11,580 nt of DNA from Candidatus Omnitrophota bacterium (GTDB lineage Bacteria > Omnitrophota > Gorgyraeia > Gygaellales > Profunditerraquicolaceae). This document shows, piece by piece, positions 6,102-11,580 of this stretch. The position numbers and the translations under genes were made by a program. The notes below the pieces were generated by a model that saw only the letters and a list, made by a program, of their open reading frames with translations, was not told where the DNA came from and ran no database searches. The stretch lies in the NCBI GenBank assembly GCA_023229385.1, contig JALNZI010000038.1, positions 1-11,580 of the forward strand, given 5' to 3'. Position 1 is the stretch's first letter. The number at the start of each line of letters is the position of its first letter.

Positions 6102-7039
6102 AAATTAACCGCTTTATATTCCAGATAATCTTGCAGAATTTTTTTGTGGTCAAAAGCAAAGTCCAATTTTCCTACCTCACTTGGCTTGATAACTTTTAAA
6201 CTCGCGGCATCATCCCCTGCTTTAGGCTTGCCCTTGGCCTTAGCGATAAAAACCGTGCCAACAGTATGAAACCGGGGATCGCGCTGCGGATTTGAATAAG
6301 TATGGAATTGTTTTATTTCGGTCAAATCTAAATTTGTCTCTTCTTTCGCCTCTCTTTTTACCGCATCCTCCAGGCTTTCTCCGTAATCCACAAATCCTCC
6401 GGGCAAGGCCCATCCAAACGGTGGATTGCTGCGTTTGATAATCACAATCCCATCGGGTAATTCAATAATCGCATCCACCGTAACATACGGGCCGCCGGAT
6501 AACTTTGTGGTCACATATTCCAAATAACCCAAGGCGCCTTTATTAAAAACCGTAAACGCCTCCTGATCATAAAGGCAGAAAATAATTTCCTTCAAAGAAG
6601 TGTTCTCTTCCCGCAGGTGTTTTAATACCTCCTGAGCCATGATTTTGGCGGAAGCCAAAAGCGGAAAACCTCCTGTGCCACAGCCTAAAGCCGGAAAAAC
6701 AATAGAATTAACCTTTAGTTCCTCGGCTAACTTTAAAGAACTTCTGGCAGCATCACGGATTTTTACTTCATCGGTCTTAAAATCCATCCCCATTGTCGCC
6801 GCGTGAATTACATATTTTGCCGCCAGCTCTCCAGCGGAAGTAGCAATCGCTCCTCCGATTTTTATCGGGCCTTTCTTGAGCGCCTCCTGTTCAACAACCT
6901 TGCCGCCTTTTCTTTTAATCACCCCGGCAACCCCGCCACCCATCAAAAGCTTATTATTAGCGGCATTGACAATCGCCTCCGCCCTCGACTCCGTAATATC
7001 CCCCAACACCACCTTAATTTCCGTATTCTTAATCTTCAT
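6098..7039 (-). CDS. Macro domain-Nudix hydrolase fusion (ADP-ribose metabolism)
   Basis: A 313-aa cytosolic fusion. Residues 1-170 form a macro domain: GDITESRAEAIVNAANN (13-29), the GGGVAG loop (34-39), GGAIATSAG (62-70), and FPALGCGTGGFP (115-126), which shapes the ADP-ribose pocket. Residues 183-310 form a Nudix domain: FGWALPGGFVDYGE leads into the Nudix box G215-x5-E221-x7-REAKEE (229-234), complete except that the terminal Gly of the consensus is Asn236. SNPQRDPRFHTVGTVF after the box is characteristic of ADP-ribose pyrophosphatases. Together they suggest release or binding of ADP-ribose by the macro half and its cleavage to AMP and ribose-5-phosphate by the Nudix half; substrates are inferred. 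I prefer the ATG at 7039 over 7051: GAGGAG (7044-7049) sits 4 nt before it, whereas 7051 has no Shine-Dalgarno and its codons form that site. Confidence 0.9.
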   Translation of the reverse strand: MKIKNTEIKVVLGDITESRAEAIVNAANNKLLMGGGVAGVIKRKGGKVVEQEALKKGPIKIGGAIATSAGELAAKYVIHAATMGMDFKTDEVKIRDAARSSLKLAEELKVNSIVFPALGCGTGGFPLLASAKIMAQEVLKHLREENTSLKEIIFCLYDQEAFTVFNKGALGYLEYVTTKLSGGPYVTVDAIIELPDGIVIIKRSNPPFGWALPGGFVDYGESLEDAVKREAKEETNLDLTEIKQFHTYSNPQRDPRFHTVGTVFIAKAKGKPKAGDDAASLKVIKPSEVGKLDFAFDHKKILQDYLEYKAVNL

Positions 7040-7043
7040 ACCG

Positions 7044-7049
7044 CTCCTC
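7044..7049 (-). promoter_or_regulatory. Ribosome binding site deciding the macro-Nudix start
   Basis: GAGGAG on the coding strand lies 4 nt upstream of the ATG at 7039 and overlaps the alternative ATG at 7051. This favours the shorter protein beginning MKIKNTEIKV, a natural first strand for a macro domain. Confidence 0.6.
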
Positions 7050-7073
7050 ATGTTAATAGAGATAACGCTTATT

Positions 7074-7141
7074 GGCGGATGACGATAACTGATCCTTTGG
7101 AGGCAATTGCCGACAAAGGACAGGCATCGGCAGGACCCGCC
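7074..7141. repeat. Third palindromic element, between yjbQ and the macro-Nudix gene
   Basis: The core is a compact symmetric hairpin at 7093-7120: TCCTTTG/CAAAGGA arms, tandem GA-GA opposition, and the perfect palindrome GGCAATTGCC (7102-7111). Outside it GGCG-GATG (7074-7081) can pair with CATC (7125-7128) and CGCC (7138-7141) across a right-hand bulge containing GGCAGGA. The same bulge sequence and an 11-mer CGGCAGGACCC (7128-7138) occur in the palindrome upstream of the helicase (3729-3739). The surrounding gap is the only sizeable one in the right-hand operon and holds no gene. Either a repeat-family member or an mRNA structure that separates expression of the two downstream genes. Confidence 0.5.
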
Positions 7142-7143
7142 AG

Positions 7144-7560
7144 CTATTCGCCGATAATTTTAACTAACACCCGTTTCTTGCGCTGCCCATCAAACTCCCC
7201 GTAAAAAATCTGCTCCCAGGGGCCAAAATCCAGTTTACCCTGCGTAACCGCCACAACCACCTCTCTGCCCATAATCGTGCGTTTTAAATGCGCATCCCCG
7301 TTGTCTTCACCGGTCAGATTATGCTGGTACTTGTCTTTGCCAAACGGCGCCAGCTTCTCAAGCCAGATAGAGAAATCTTTATGCAACCCGCTTTCATCAT
7401 CGTTAATAAAAACACTGGCGGTAATATGCATAGGATTAACCAGGCACAAGCCTTCTTTAATCCCGCTTTTGCGCAAGGCCCCTTCTACCTGATCCGTAAT
7501 ATTGATAAAATCCTGCTTCTTCTCAGTATTAAAATAAAGGTATTCTGTGTGCGATTTCAT
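7144..7560 (-). CDS. yjbQ: YjbQ/UPF0047 family protein (thiamine-phosphate synthase-like)
   Basis: A 138-aa protein with all UPF0047 landmarks: NPMHITASVFINDDE (about 42-56), the central YQHNLTGEDNGDAHLKRTIMG (78-98), and the C-terminal GPWEQIFYGEFDGQRKKRVLV (113-133). The His/Glu/Asp residues in these segments are the likely metal ligands of the trimeric fold. The E. coli member was linked to weak thiamine-phosphate synthase activity, and databases often name the family a secondary thiamine-phosphate synthase, but the physiological role is unsettled. The start is firm: the ATG follows the preceding stop codon directly (TAA-ATG at 7563-7558), with GGAG about 9 nt upstream inside the retropepsin-like gene. 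Expression should therefore follow that operon. No thiamine genes are nearby. Confidence 0.93.
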   Translation of the reverse strand: MKSHTEYLYFNTEKKQDFINITDQVEGALRKSGIKEGLCLVNPMHITASVFINDDESGLHKDFSIWLEKLAPFGKDKYQHNLTGEDNGDAHLKRTIMGREVVVAVTQGKLDFGPWEQIFYGEFDGQRKKRVLVKIIGE

Positions 7561-8286
7561 TTACAATTTCTCCAAAATTAATTTGTCGTTTTTCTGGTCA
7601 ATCTTAAAATTAAATTTCTTCAAGAAAGACATCCCCAGTAACCCGTCATCCGACATAGTCGCGCTTTCTTTATCAGGCAAGACCGCCGCCTCTACATTAT
7701 TAATCTCCGAATCCTGAACCTTAACACTTTCTAAAATTATCATCCTTGCCTTTTCCTTGCGGCCATTAGCCATGATCAACTCTATAGGAGCCCCTCCGGA
7801 ATTAACGCCAACGTCTATACCTAAATTATCAGCTACTTTTCTCGATAGTAATATCAGCGATGCGCCTGTATCCAAAACAAGGTTAGCCTTAACTTTATTA
7901 TTCAATAAAGCCGTTACTACCACATGCCCGCTTTGTTTATTCATATTTACCTGTTTCGGCTCATGCTCTCTTATTAACTCCGCTTCCTTTGCCCGTTCCT
8001 GCCCCTTTATTTTCTCATCCGCCCATTCCTGTCTGATTAATTCAGCCTCTTTGGGAGAAGACCTGACTATACGGTCAATCTGTTTCATAGGGAATTTCAT
8101 CGAACCGAGGCTGATCTCCAGGTCAACTTCATCCGCACTCTCTTTTTTAATCAATCCCTCGATACTGCGGCCGTTTTTTAAATAAAGGGTATCCGCAAAT
8201 GCTTGTAGCTGAAAACTAAATACACTTAAAAGCACCAGGGTTAAAAAAATAAACGCGCGCTTACCGCTCAAACGGATTTTCTTCAT
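7561..8286 (-). CDS. Secreted retropepsin-like aspartic protease with N-terminal beta-barrel and coiled coil
   Basis: A 241-aa extracytoplasmic protein. It has a signal peptide (1-31, hydrophobic core AFIFLTLVLLSVFSF, likely cleavage after AFA). Next is a small beta domain (32-75: DTLYLKNGRSIEGLIKK... ending MKQIDRIVR), resembling the Sm/SH3-like modules found at the start of many envelope proteins. A charged helix (76-110) follows, in which KEAELIR occurs twice exactly 21 residues apart (79-85 and 100-106), as expected of a heptad coiled coil. Last comes a retropepsin-type domain (118-241) with the catalytic VLDTGAS (D139) and the closing DDGLLGMSFLKKF. Single-DTG proteins of this clan work as homodimers; the coiled coil could help pairing. 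The ATG overlaps the trpB stop (ATGA). Target unknown. Confidence 0.88.
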   Translation of the reverse strand: MKKIRLSGKRAFIFLTLVLLSVFSFQLQAFADTLYLKNGRSIEGLIKKESADEVDLEISLGSMKFPMKQIDRIVRSSPKEAELIRQEWADEKIKGQERAKEAELIREHEPKQVNMNKQSGHVVVTALLNNKVKANLVLDTGASLILLSRKVADNLGIDVGVNSGGAPIELIMANGRKEKARMIILESVKVQDSEINNVEAAVLPDKESATMSDDGLLGMSFLKKFNFKIDQKNDKLILEKL

Positions 8287-9653
8287 CTTATCTTAGGCAA
8301 CCCCTTAATAGACTCTAAAGACTTTTTCAGTTTATGTTTCGGAAGCGCATATTTCGTAAGCTTGCCGGATAAAAACTTCTCATAACCGGCTAAATCCATC
8401 AAGCCATGGCCGCTGTAACAAAACAATATGACTTTTTTCTTTCCTTCCTGCCTGGCCTTTTTTGCTTCATCAATAGCGCAGGCAATCGCATGGCTGGTCT
8501 CAGGGGCACAAATAGCTCCCTCTGTCTTTGCCCAAATCATCGCTGATTCATAACACTTGATTTGATCATATGAGCGCGGTTTGACTAAACCCTTTACCGC
8601 TGCCTGGCTGACTAAAGGCGCCATCCCGTGATAACGCAGGCCTCCGGCATGAATCGGCTCAGGCACAAAACCATGGCCTAAAGTATACATCGCTAATAAC
8701 GGAGTTAACCCGGCGGTATCGCCAAAATCATAAGTAAACGGACCCTTGGTCAATGTCGGGCAGGCTGTAGGCTCAACCGGAATGATCTCAATCTTTTTAC
8801 CGTGAATTTTATCATAGATAAACGGAAAAGAAATCCCGGCGAAATTACTTCCCCCTCCCACGCAGCCGATAACCACATCCGGGCCTTTTTCTCCGGCTAT
8901 TTTCAATTGCTTCTTGGCTTCCAGCCCGATAATTGTCTGATGCAATAAAACATGGTTTAATACGCTGCCCAGACAATAACGCGAACTTCCGCTTTCATCG
9001 GAAAGCGCATCCTCTACCGCCTCGCTGATAGCAATACCTAAACTTCCCGGAGTATGCGGCGTCTTTTTTAAAATTTCCCGGCCGGATGCCGTATCCTGAC
9101 TGGGGCTGGCAACACACTTTGCGCCCCAGACCTGCATCATTGTCTTACGCATTGGCTTCTGGTCAAAGCTGATGCGCACCATATAAACTTTACACTCAAG
9201 GCCGATTAAATTACAGGCAAAGGCAATAGCGCTTCCCCACTGCCCGGCCCCGGTCTCCGTAGTTAAACGTTTGATTCCAAATTTTTTATTATACCAGGCT
9301 TGAGCTACTGCAGAATTCGGCTTATGGCTTCCGGCAGGGCTGACACTTTCATCTTTATAATAAATATGGGCAGGAGTTTTTAAGAATTTCTCCAGCGCTA
9401 GGGCGCGGCGCAGCGGAGCAGGCCTCCACAAAGAAAGAAGTTTTAATACCTCCTCGGGAATATCAATCCAACGCTTGGTTGAAATCTCCTGTTCAATTAT
9501 ATTCATCGGGAAAACCTTAGCCAGCATCGCAGGTTTAAGCGCCTGGCCATCCGGGCCTAAAGGCGCATGCAGCGGGCCGGGCAGGTCCGCGGCCAAATTA
9601 TACCACTGCCTGGGAATATCTTTCTCGGCAAGAATAATCTTATTAAAAGGCAT
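8283..9653 (-). CDS. trpB: TrpB2-type tryptophan synthase beta-like enzyme
   Basis: A 456-aa PLP enzyme of the TrpB2 (TrpB-like) group, longer than the roughly 400-aa TrpB1. The PLP lysine is K111 in PAGSHKPNSA. The substrate-carboxylate or catalytic region TETGAGQWG (132-140) carries E133. The PLP phosphate loop is GCVGGGSN (263-270), and SGHGLMDL near the C-terminus is also typical. The N-terminal extension (LPGPLHAPLGPDG... EQEISTKRWIDIPEEV) is the TrpB2 hallmark. It should condense indole with L-serine (or phosphoserine) to tryptophan. TrpB2 enzymes usually act without TrpA, and no trpA or other trp gene is present here. A GGGAG-type Shine-Dalgarno (around 9662-9667) precedes the ATG by about 9 nt. 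It lies 17 bp after nth and overlaps the next gene by 4 bp. Confidence 0.95.
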   Translation of the reverse strand: MPFNKIILAEKDIPRQWYNLAADLPGPLHAPLGPDGQALKPAMLAKVFPMNIIEQEISTKRWIDIPEEVLKLLSLWRPAPLRRALALEKFLKTPAHIYYKDESVSPAGSHKPNSAVAQAWYNKKFGIKRLTTETGAGQWGSAIAFACNLIGLECKVYMVRISFDQKPMRKTMMQVWGAKCVASPSQDTASGREILKKTPHTPGSLGIAISEAVEDALSDESGSSRYCLGSVLNHVLLHQTIIGLEAKKQLKIAGEKGPDVVIGCVGGGSNFAGISFPFIYDKIHGKKIEIIPVEPTACPTLTKGPFTYDFGDTAGLTPLLAMYTLGHGFVPEPIHAGGLRYHGMAPLVSQAAVKGLVKPRSYDQIKCYESAMIWAKTEGAICAPETSHAIACAIDEAKKARQEGKKKVILFCYSGHGLMDLAGYEKFLSGKLTKYALPKHKLKKSLESIKGLPKIR

Positions 9654-9670
9654 CTTTTCTCTCCCTTTAT

Positions 9671-10318
9671 TTAACGCGATTTAACTACCCCGCGTCTTTT
9701 ACAAAACCTTCTAACCTTACATTTACTGCAAAATGGCGAAACCGGAAAACATAAATTCTGGCCAAAAGTTACCAGAAGAGTATTTAACTCAATCCACTTA
9801 TCCCCGGGAATAATCTTTTGCAAGGCAAACTCTGTTTCCTCGGGATTATTTGTTTTTATCCAACCCAGGCGGTTTGAAATCCTATGTACATGCGTATCCA
9901 CGCAGATTGCCGGGATACCAAAACCCAAACCTAAAACCAGGTTAGCTGTCTTCCTGCCCACCCCTTTTAAACCTAAGAGCGCGTCCAAAGAACCCGGCAC
10001 CTTGCCGGAATAATCTTCCAATAATTTCTTGCTTAAGCCCAAAATAACCTTGCTCTTGTTGCGGTAAAAACCTACCGGATAGATCAGTTTCCGGATCTCT
10101 CCAACAGTTAATTTTAGCATACTTTTAGGTTTGTCCGCAACCTTAAACAATCTTTTGCTGGCCTGAATCGTAGTTTTATCTTTTGTGCGCAGGGAAAGTA
10201 TACAGGAGATTAAAACCTGATAGGGGTCGCGTTTTCTGGAGATCTGCGTAACCGAAGGGACTATATAATCCTTAACCTGTTCTTTGATTAACTTTAAAGT
10301 TTTTAATACATTAACCAT
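9671..10318 (-). CDS. nth: Endonuclease III (DNA glycosylase/AP lyase)
   Basis: A base-excision repair enzyme that removes oxidised pyrimidines and cleaves at abasic sites. From the ATG at 10318 it has 215 aa, the family's usual length. It shows the helix-hairpin-helix LLGLKGVGRKTANLVLG with the catalytic Lys in GRKTAN, VDTHVHRISNR with the catalytic Asp, and the C-terminal [4Fe-4S] ligands as C-x6-C-x2-C-x5-C (CFPVSPFCSKCKVRRFC). The E. coli SAQATD segment is SLRTKD here, placing Arg at the Gln41 position as in the archaeal-like LSQRTxD subgroup, with Leu replacing the subgroup's Gln. A TTG at 10324 in the same frame is an alternative start. Neither has a clear Shine-Dalgarno; a 7-bp hairpin ends directly before the ATG, and the AsmA-like stop lies 6 bp upstream, so coupling is likely. 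Confidence 0.95.
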   Translation of the reverse strand: MVNVLKTLKLIKEQVKDYIVPSVTQISRKRDPYQVLISCILSLRTKDKTTIQASKRLFKVADKPKSMLKLTVGEIRKLIYPVGFYRNKSKVILGLSKKLLEDYSGKVPGSLDALLGLKGVGRKTANLVLGLGFGIPAICVDTHVHRISNRLGWIKTNNPEETEFALQKIIPGDKWIELNTLLVTFGQNLCFPVSPFCSKCKVRRFCKRRGVVKSR

Positions 10319-10336
10319 AAACAACTAATGTTGTTT
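10319..10336 (-). promoter_or_regulatory. Hairpin across the asmA-like stop and nth start
   Basis: A perfect 7-bp inverted repeat AAACAAC/GTTGTTT with a 4-nt loop. In the mRNA it contains the stop codon of the AsmA-like gene and ends on the base just before the nth AUG at 10318. With no Shine-Dalgarno present, opening by ribosomes finishing the upstream gene could control nth translation. AT-rich and only 7 bp, so modest stability. Confidence 0.4.
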
Positions 10337-11580
10337 GCCGAAAATAATATCCGTCAACCCTTTAACAATATTGGCGACTATCGGCTTAAAGTGGTATTTT
10401 GGCTCTTTAAGCGAGCCGCTTAATTTAATTACCCCGAATTTACCTACCCCGCCAATAAATGCCGTAGTAACATCCTGTAATGTGCCGCTCAAAGGAACCA
10501 TTTCGCTTAATATATTCACTTCCAGAGAACCTTCCAAAGAACCATTAAAACCAATCCTTAGCGGACCGGAAAACTCCGCGACATTACCCTTTAATTTCAA
10601 ATCGTCGGTATAAACGGAGTTATTCTGCACCAGAAAGGAACAAGCGCATTCTGAAAGTTCAATACTCCCCAGGTCCTTGGCAAACAACAATTTTCCCACT
10701 CCCTGCAGTAAATTTAATTCCCAAAGCCTTCCCTCTTTAACCGAAAGATTACCCGCTCCGCTTAATTTATTTAAATCCCCGGAAAAACCATTGAGTTTAA
10801 GCTCAGCCTGAAATGTGCCGGAGATATTTTTATTTTTAGACGCCGTATCCAGTTTAAGCTTCTCCAGTTTGATCCCGCCTGCCTTCAGTTCTATATGGTA
10901 CGGCAGATTAACGGAATCAAGGTTAAGCGAAGCAGAGCCGTCAACTAAACCTTCGTAAAAAGCAACGCGCATTGAGACTATCCTGGCTATTTTTTCCTCC
11001 TGTAAATAATCCAGCAGGAAATCCCCGGTGTTTAACCCGTAAAAAGACAGGTTACTGCTTGAGCTTTTTGCCTGAATAAAACAATTTTTAAAATCATTAA
11101 CCGGGCCGCTAAAAGTAAACTGGGTATCCAGCTGCCCTTTTGGCTGAATATTGTTTATAACAGGATATTTCTTGGAGAATATCTTGTTTAAATCCCCCAA
11201 CTCAAGCACAATCTTGCCGCTGATATCCGCCTTTAACGCGCCAGGATTGGAATCATCAATATTGCCGCTGGCTAAAAACTGCGAATTAAAATATTTACCC
11301 TTAGCTTGGGTAATTTTAATTAATTTGTCAGCAACGCTAAAGGCACCGGACAAAGATAAATCCCGGGAAGATAACTGCAGTTTTACGTTGGGCGCGGAGA
11401 AATCATCCAGATCTCCGCTGCTCTCATAATCAGTACCCTGATATTTAAATTTCGCGTCCGTCCAGCTCAGGCCCTGCCGGCTGAATTCAAACACCCCGGA
11501 AATATTTTCCACAGGGACATCATGCTTAGCTAACTTTAACCCCGCGCCGGTAATATCCGCCTTGCCCTGCACCACCCATC
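10325..11580 (-). CDS. AsmA-like envelope protein, C-terminal part (5' end cut by window edge)
   Basis: The frame is open from the right edge to a TAG at 10325, giving at least 418 residues; the N-terminus, with any membrane anchor, lies outside. The sequence is a long run of short amphipathic strands with recurring patterns such as "LKLNGFSGDLNKLSGAGNLSVKEGRLWEL" split over adjacent strands, "GSASLNLDSVNL" and "IKLSGSLKEPKYHFKP". This is typical of the AsmA/DUF3971 C-terminal region, where G-x-G-x-L-x-V-x-x-G-x-L precedes a conserved helix (LLQGVGKLL). AsmA-type proteins span the periplasm as beta-grooves and are thought to move phospholipids to the outer membrane, so a double-membrane envelope is implied. 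GTG codons at the right edge are unlikely to be the real start, since the frame continues upstream. It is the most upstream visible gene of the nth-trpB-retropepsin-yjbQ run, 6 bp before nth. Confidence 0.82.
   Translation of the reverse strand, partial: WVVQGKADITGAGLKLAKHDVPVENISGVFEFSRQGLSWTDAKFKYQGTDYESSGDLDDFSAPNVKLQLSSRDLSLSGAFSVADKLIKITQAKGKYFNSQFLASGNIDDSNPGALKADISGKIVLELGDLNKIFSKKYPVINNIQPKGQLDTQFTFSGPVNDFKNCFIQAKSSSSNLSFYGLNTGDFLLDYLQEEKIARIVSMRVAFYEGLVDGSASLNLDSVNLPYHIELKAGGIKLEKLKLDTASKNKNISGTFQAELKLNGFSGDLNKLSGAGNLSVKEGRLWELNLLQGVGKLLFAKDLGSIELSECACSFLVQNNSVYTDDLKLKGNVAEFSGPLRIGFNGSLEGSLEVNILSEMVPLSGTLQDVTTAFIGGVGKFGVIKLSGSLKEPKYHFKPIVANIVKGLTDIIFGKQH

Noticed and set aside
7037..7051. 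Upstream ATG at 7051 as the start of the macro-Nudix protein
   Set aside because: The four extra codons form the Shine-Dalgarno for the ATG at 7039, and nothing resembling a ribosome-binding site precedes 7051.
6803..7204. Plus-strand open frame of 133 codons crossing the yjbQ/macro-Nudix gap
   Set aside because: Antisense to the macro domain and running through the palindrome; no ribosome-binding site or family motif.
7757..8185. 142-codon plus-strand open frame rich in Ser, Ile and Cys
   Set aside because: Antisense shadow of the retropepsin-like gene; composition is the complement of its codons.
11573..11579. GTG or ATG near the right edge as the start of the AsmA-like gene
   Set aside because: The GTG at 11575 is in frame but the frame continues upstream, and the ATG at 11579 is in another frame; the protein lacks its expected N-terminal anchor.
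1..11580. CRISPR array, tRNA or rRNA genes
   Set aside because: No regularly spaced direct repeats, no cloverleaf with a T-loop GTTCRA context, and no conserved rRNA segments were seen on either strand.

Overview
The window looks like a compact piece of a bacterial chromosome from a didermic, uncultivated-type lineage. The gene mix (SpoVG, a long TrpB2, a macro-Nudix fusion, a secreted retropepsin-like protein, an AsmA-like envelope protein, a stand-alone FxLYD-like protein) and the palindromic repeats in the gaps fit Candidatus Omnitrophota or a relative. That placement is inference from gene content, not from a marker-gene tree. GC content is moderate (mid-to-high 40s % in hand-counted parts of trpB), with one clearly AT-richer gene near 5.7-6.1 kb.

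Left arm (1-3427, all minus strand, transcribed right to left): a DUF3786-like protein, a membrane-anchored thermonuclease-type nuclease, chorismate synthase (aroC), a small FxLYD-like protein, SpoVG and shikimate kinase (aroK, running off the left edge). The first four are tightly packed, with ATGA and 8-bp overlaps and a 21-bp gap, so they look like one transcript. aroC and aroK supply two steps of the shikimate pathway. A 75-bp palindromic repeat sits between spoVG and aroK, only 7 bp from the aroK start.

Centre (3428-5673): a 365-bp divergent intergenic region holds two different palindromic elements and two outward-facing promoters. Each promoter has a perfect TATAAT box ending only 6-7 nt before the ATG and no Shine-Dalgarno sequence, so both divergent genes appear to be read from leaderless mRNAs. 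On the plus side is a complete Ski2/HelY-like RNA helicase of 626 aa.

Right arm (5688-11580, all minus strand, transcribed right to left): an AsmA-like envelope protein (cut by the right edge), endonuclease III (nth), TrpB2, a secreted retropepsin-like protease, a YjbQ/UPF0047 protein, then after an 83-104 bp gap containing another palindrome, a macro domain-Nudix fusion and a zinc-ribbon membrane protein overlapped with it by ATGA. The first five genes are nearly contiguous. The fusion could carry out two consecutive steps of ADP-ribose metabolism in one polypeptide.

I see no tRNA, rRNA, CRISPR array, transposase or integrase gene, and no recognisable complete defence system. The most unusual items are the macro-Nudix/zinc-ribbon pair, the paired leaderless promoters, and the palindromic elements concentrated in the few real intergenic gaps.
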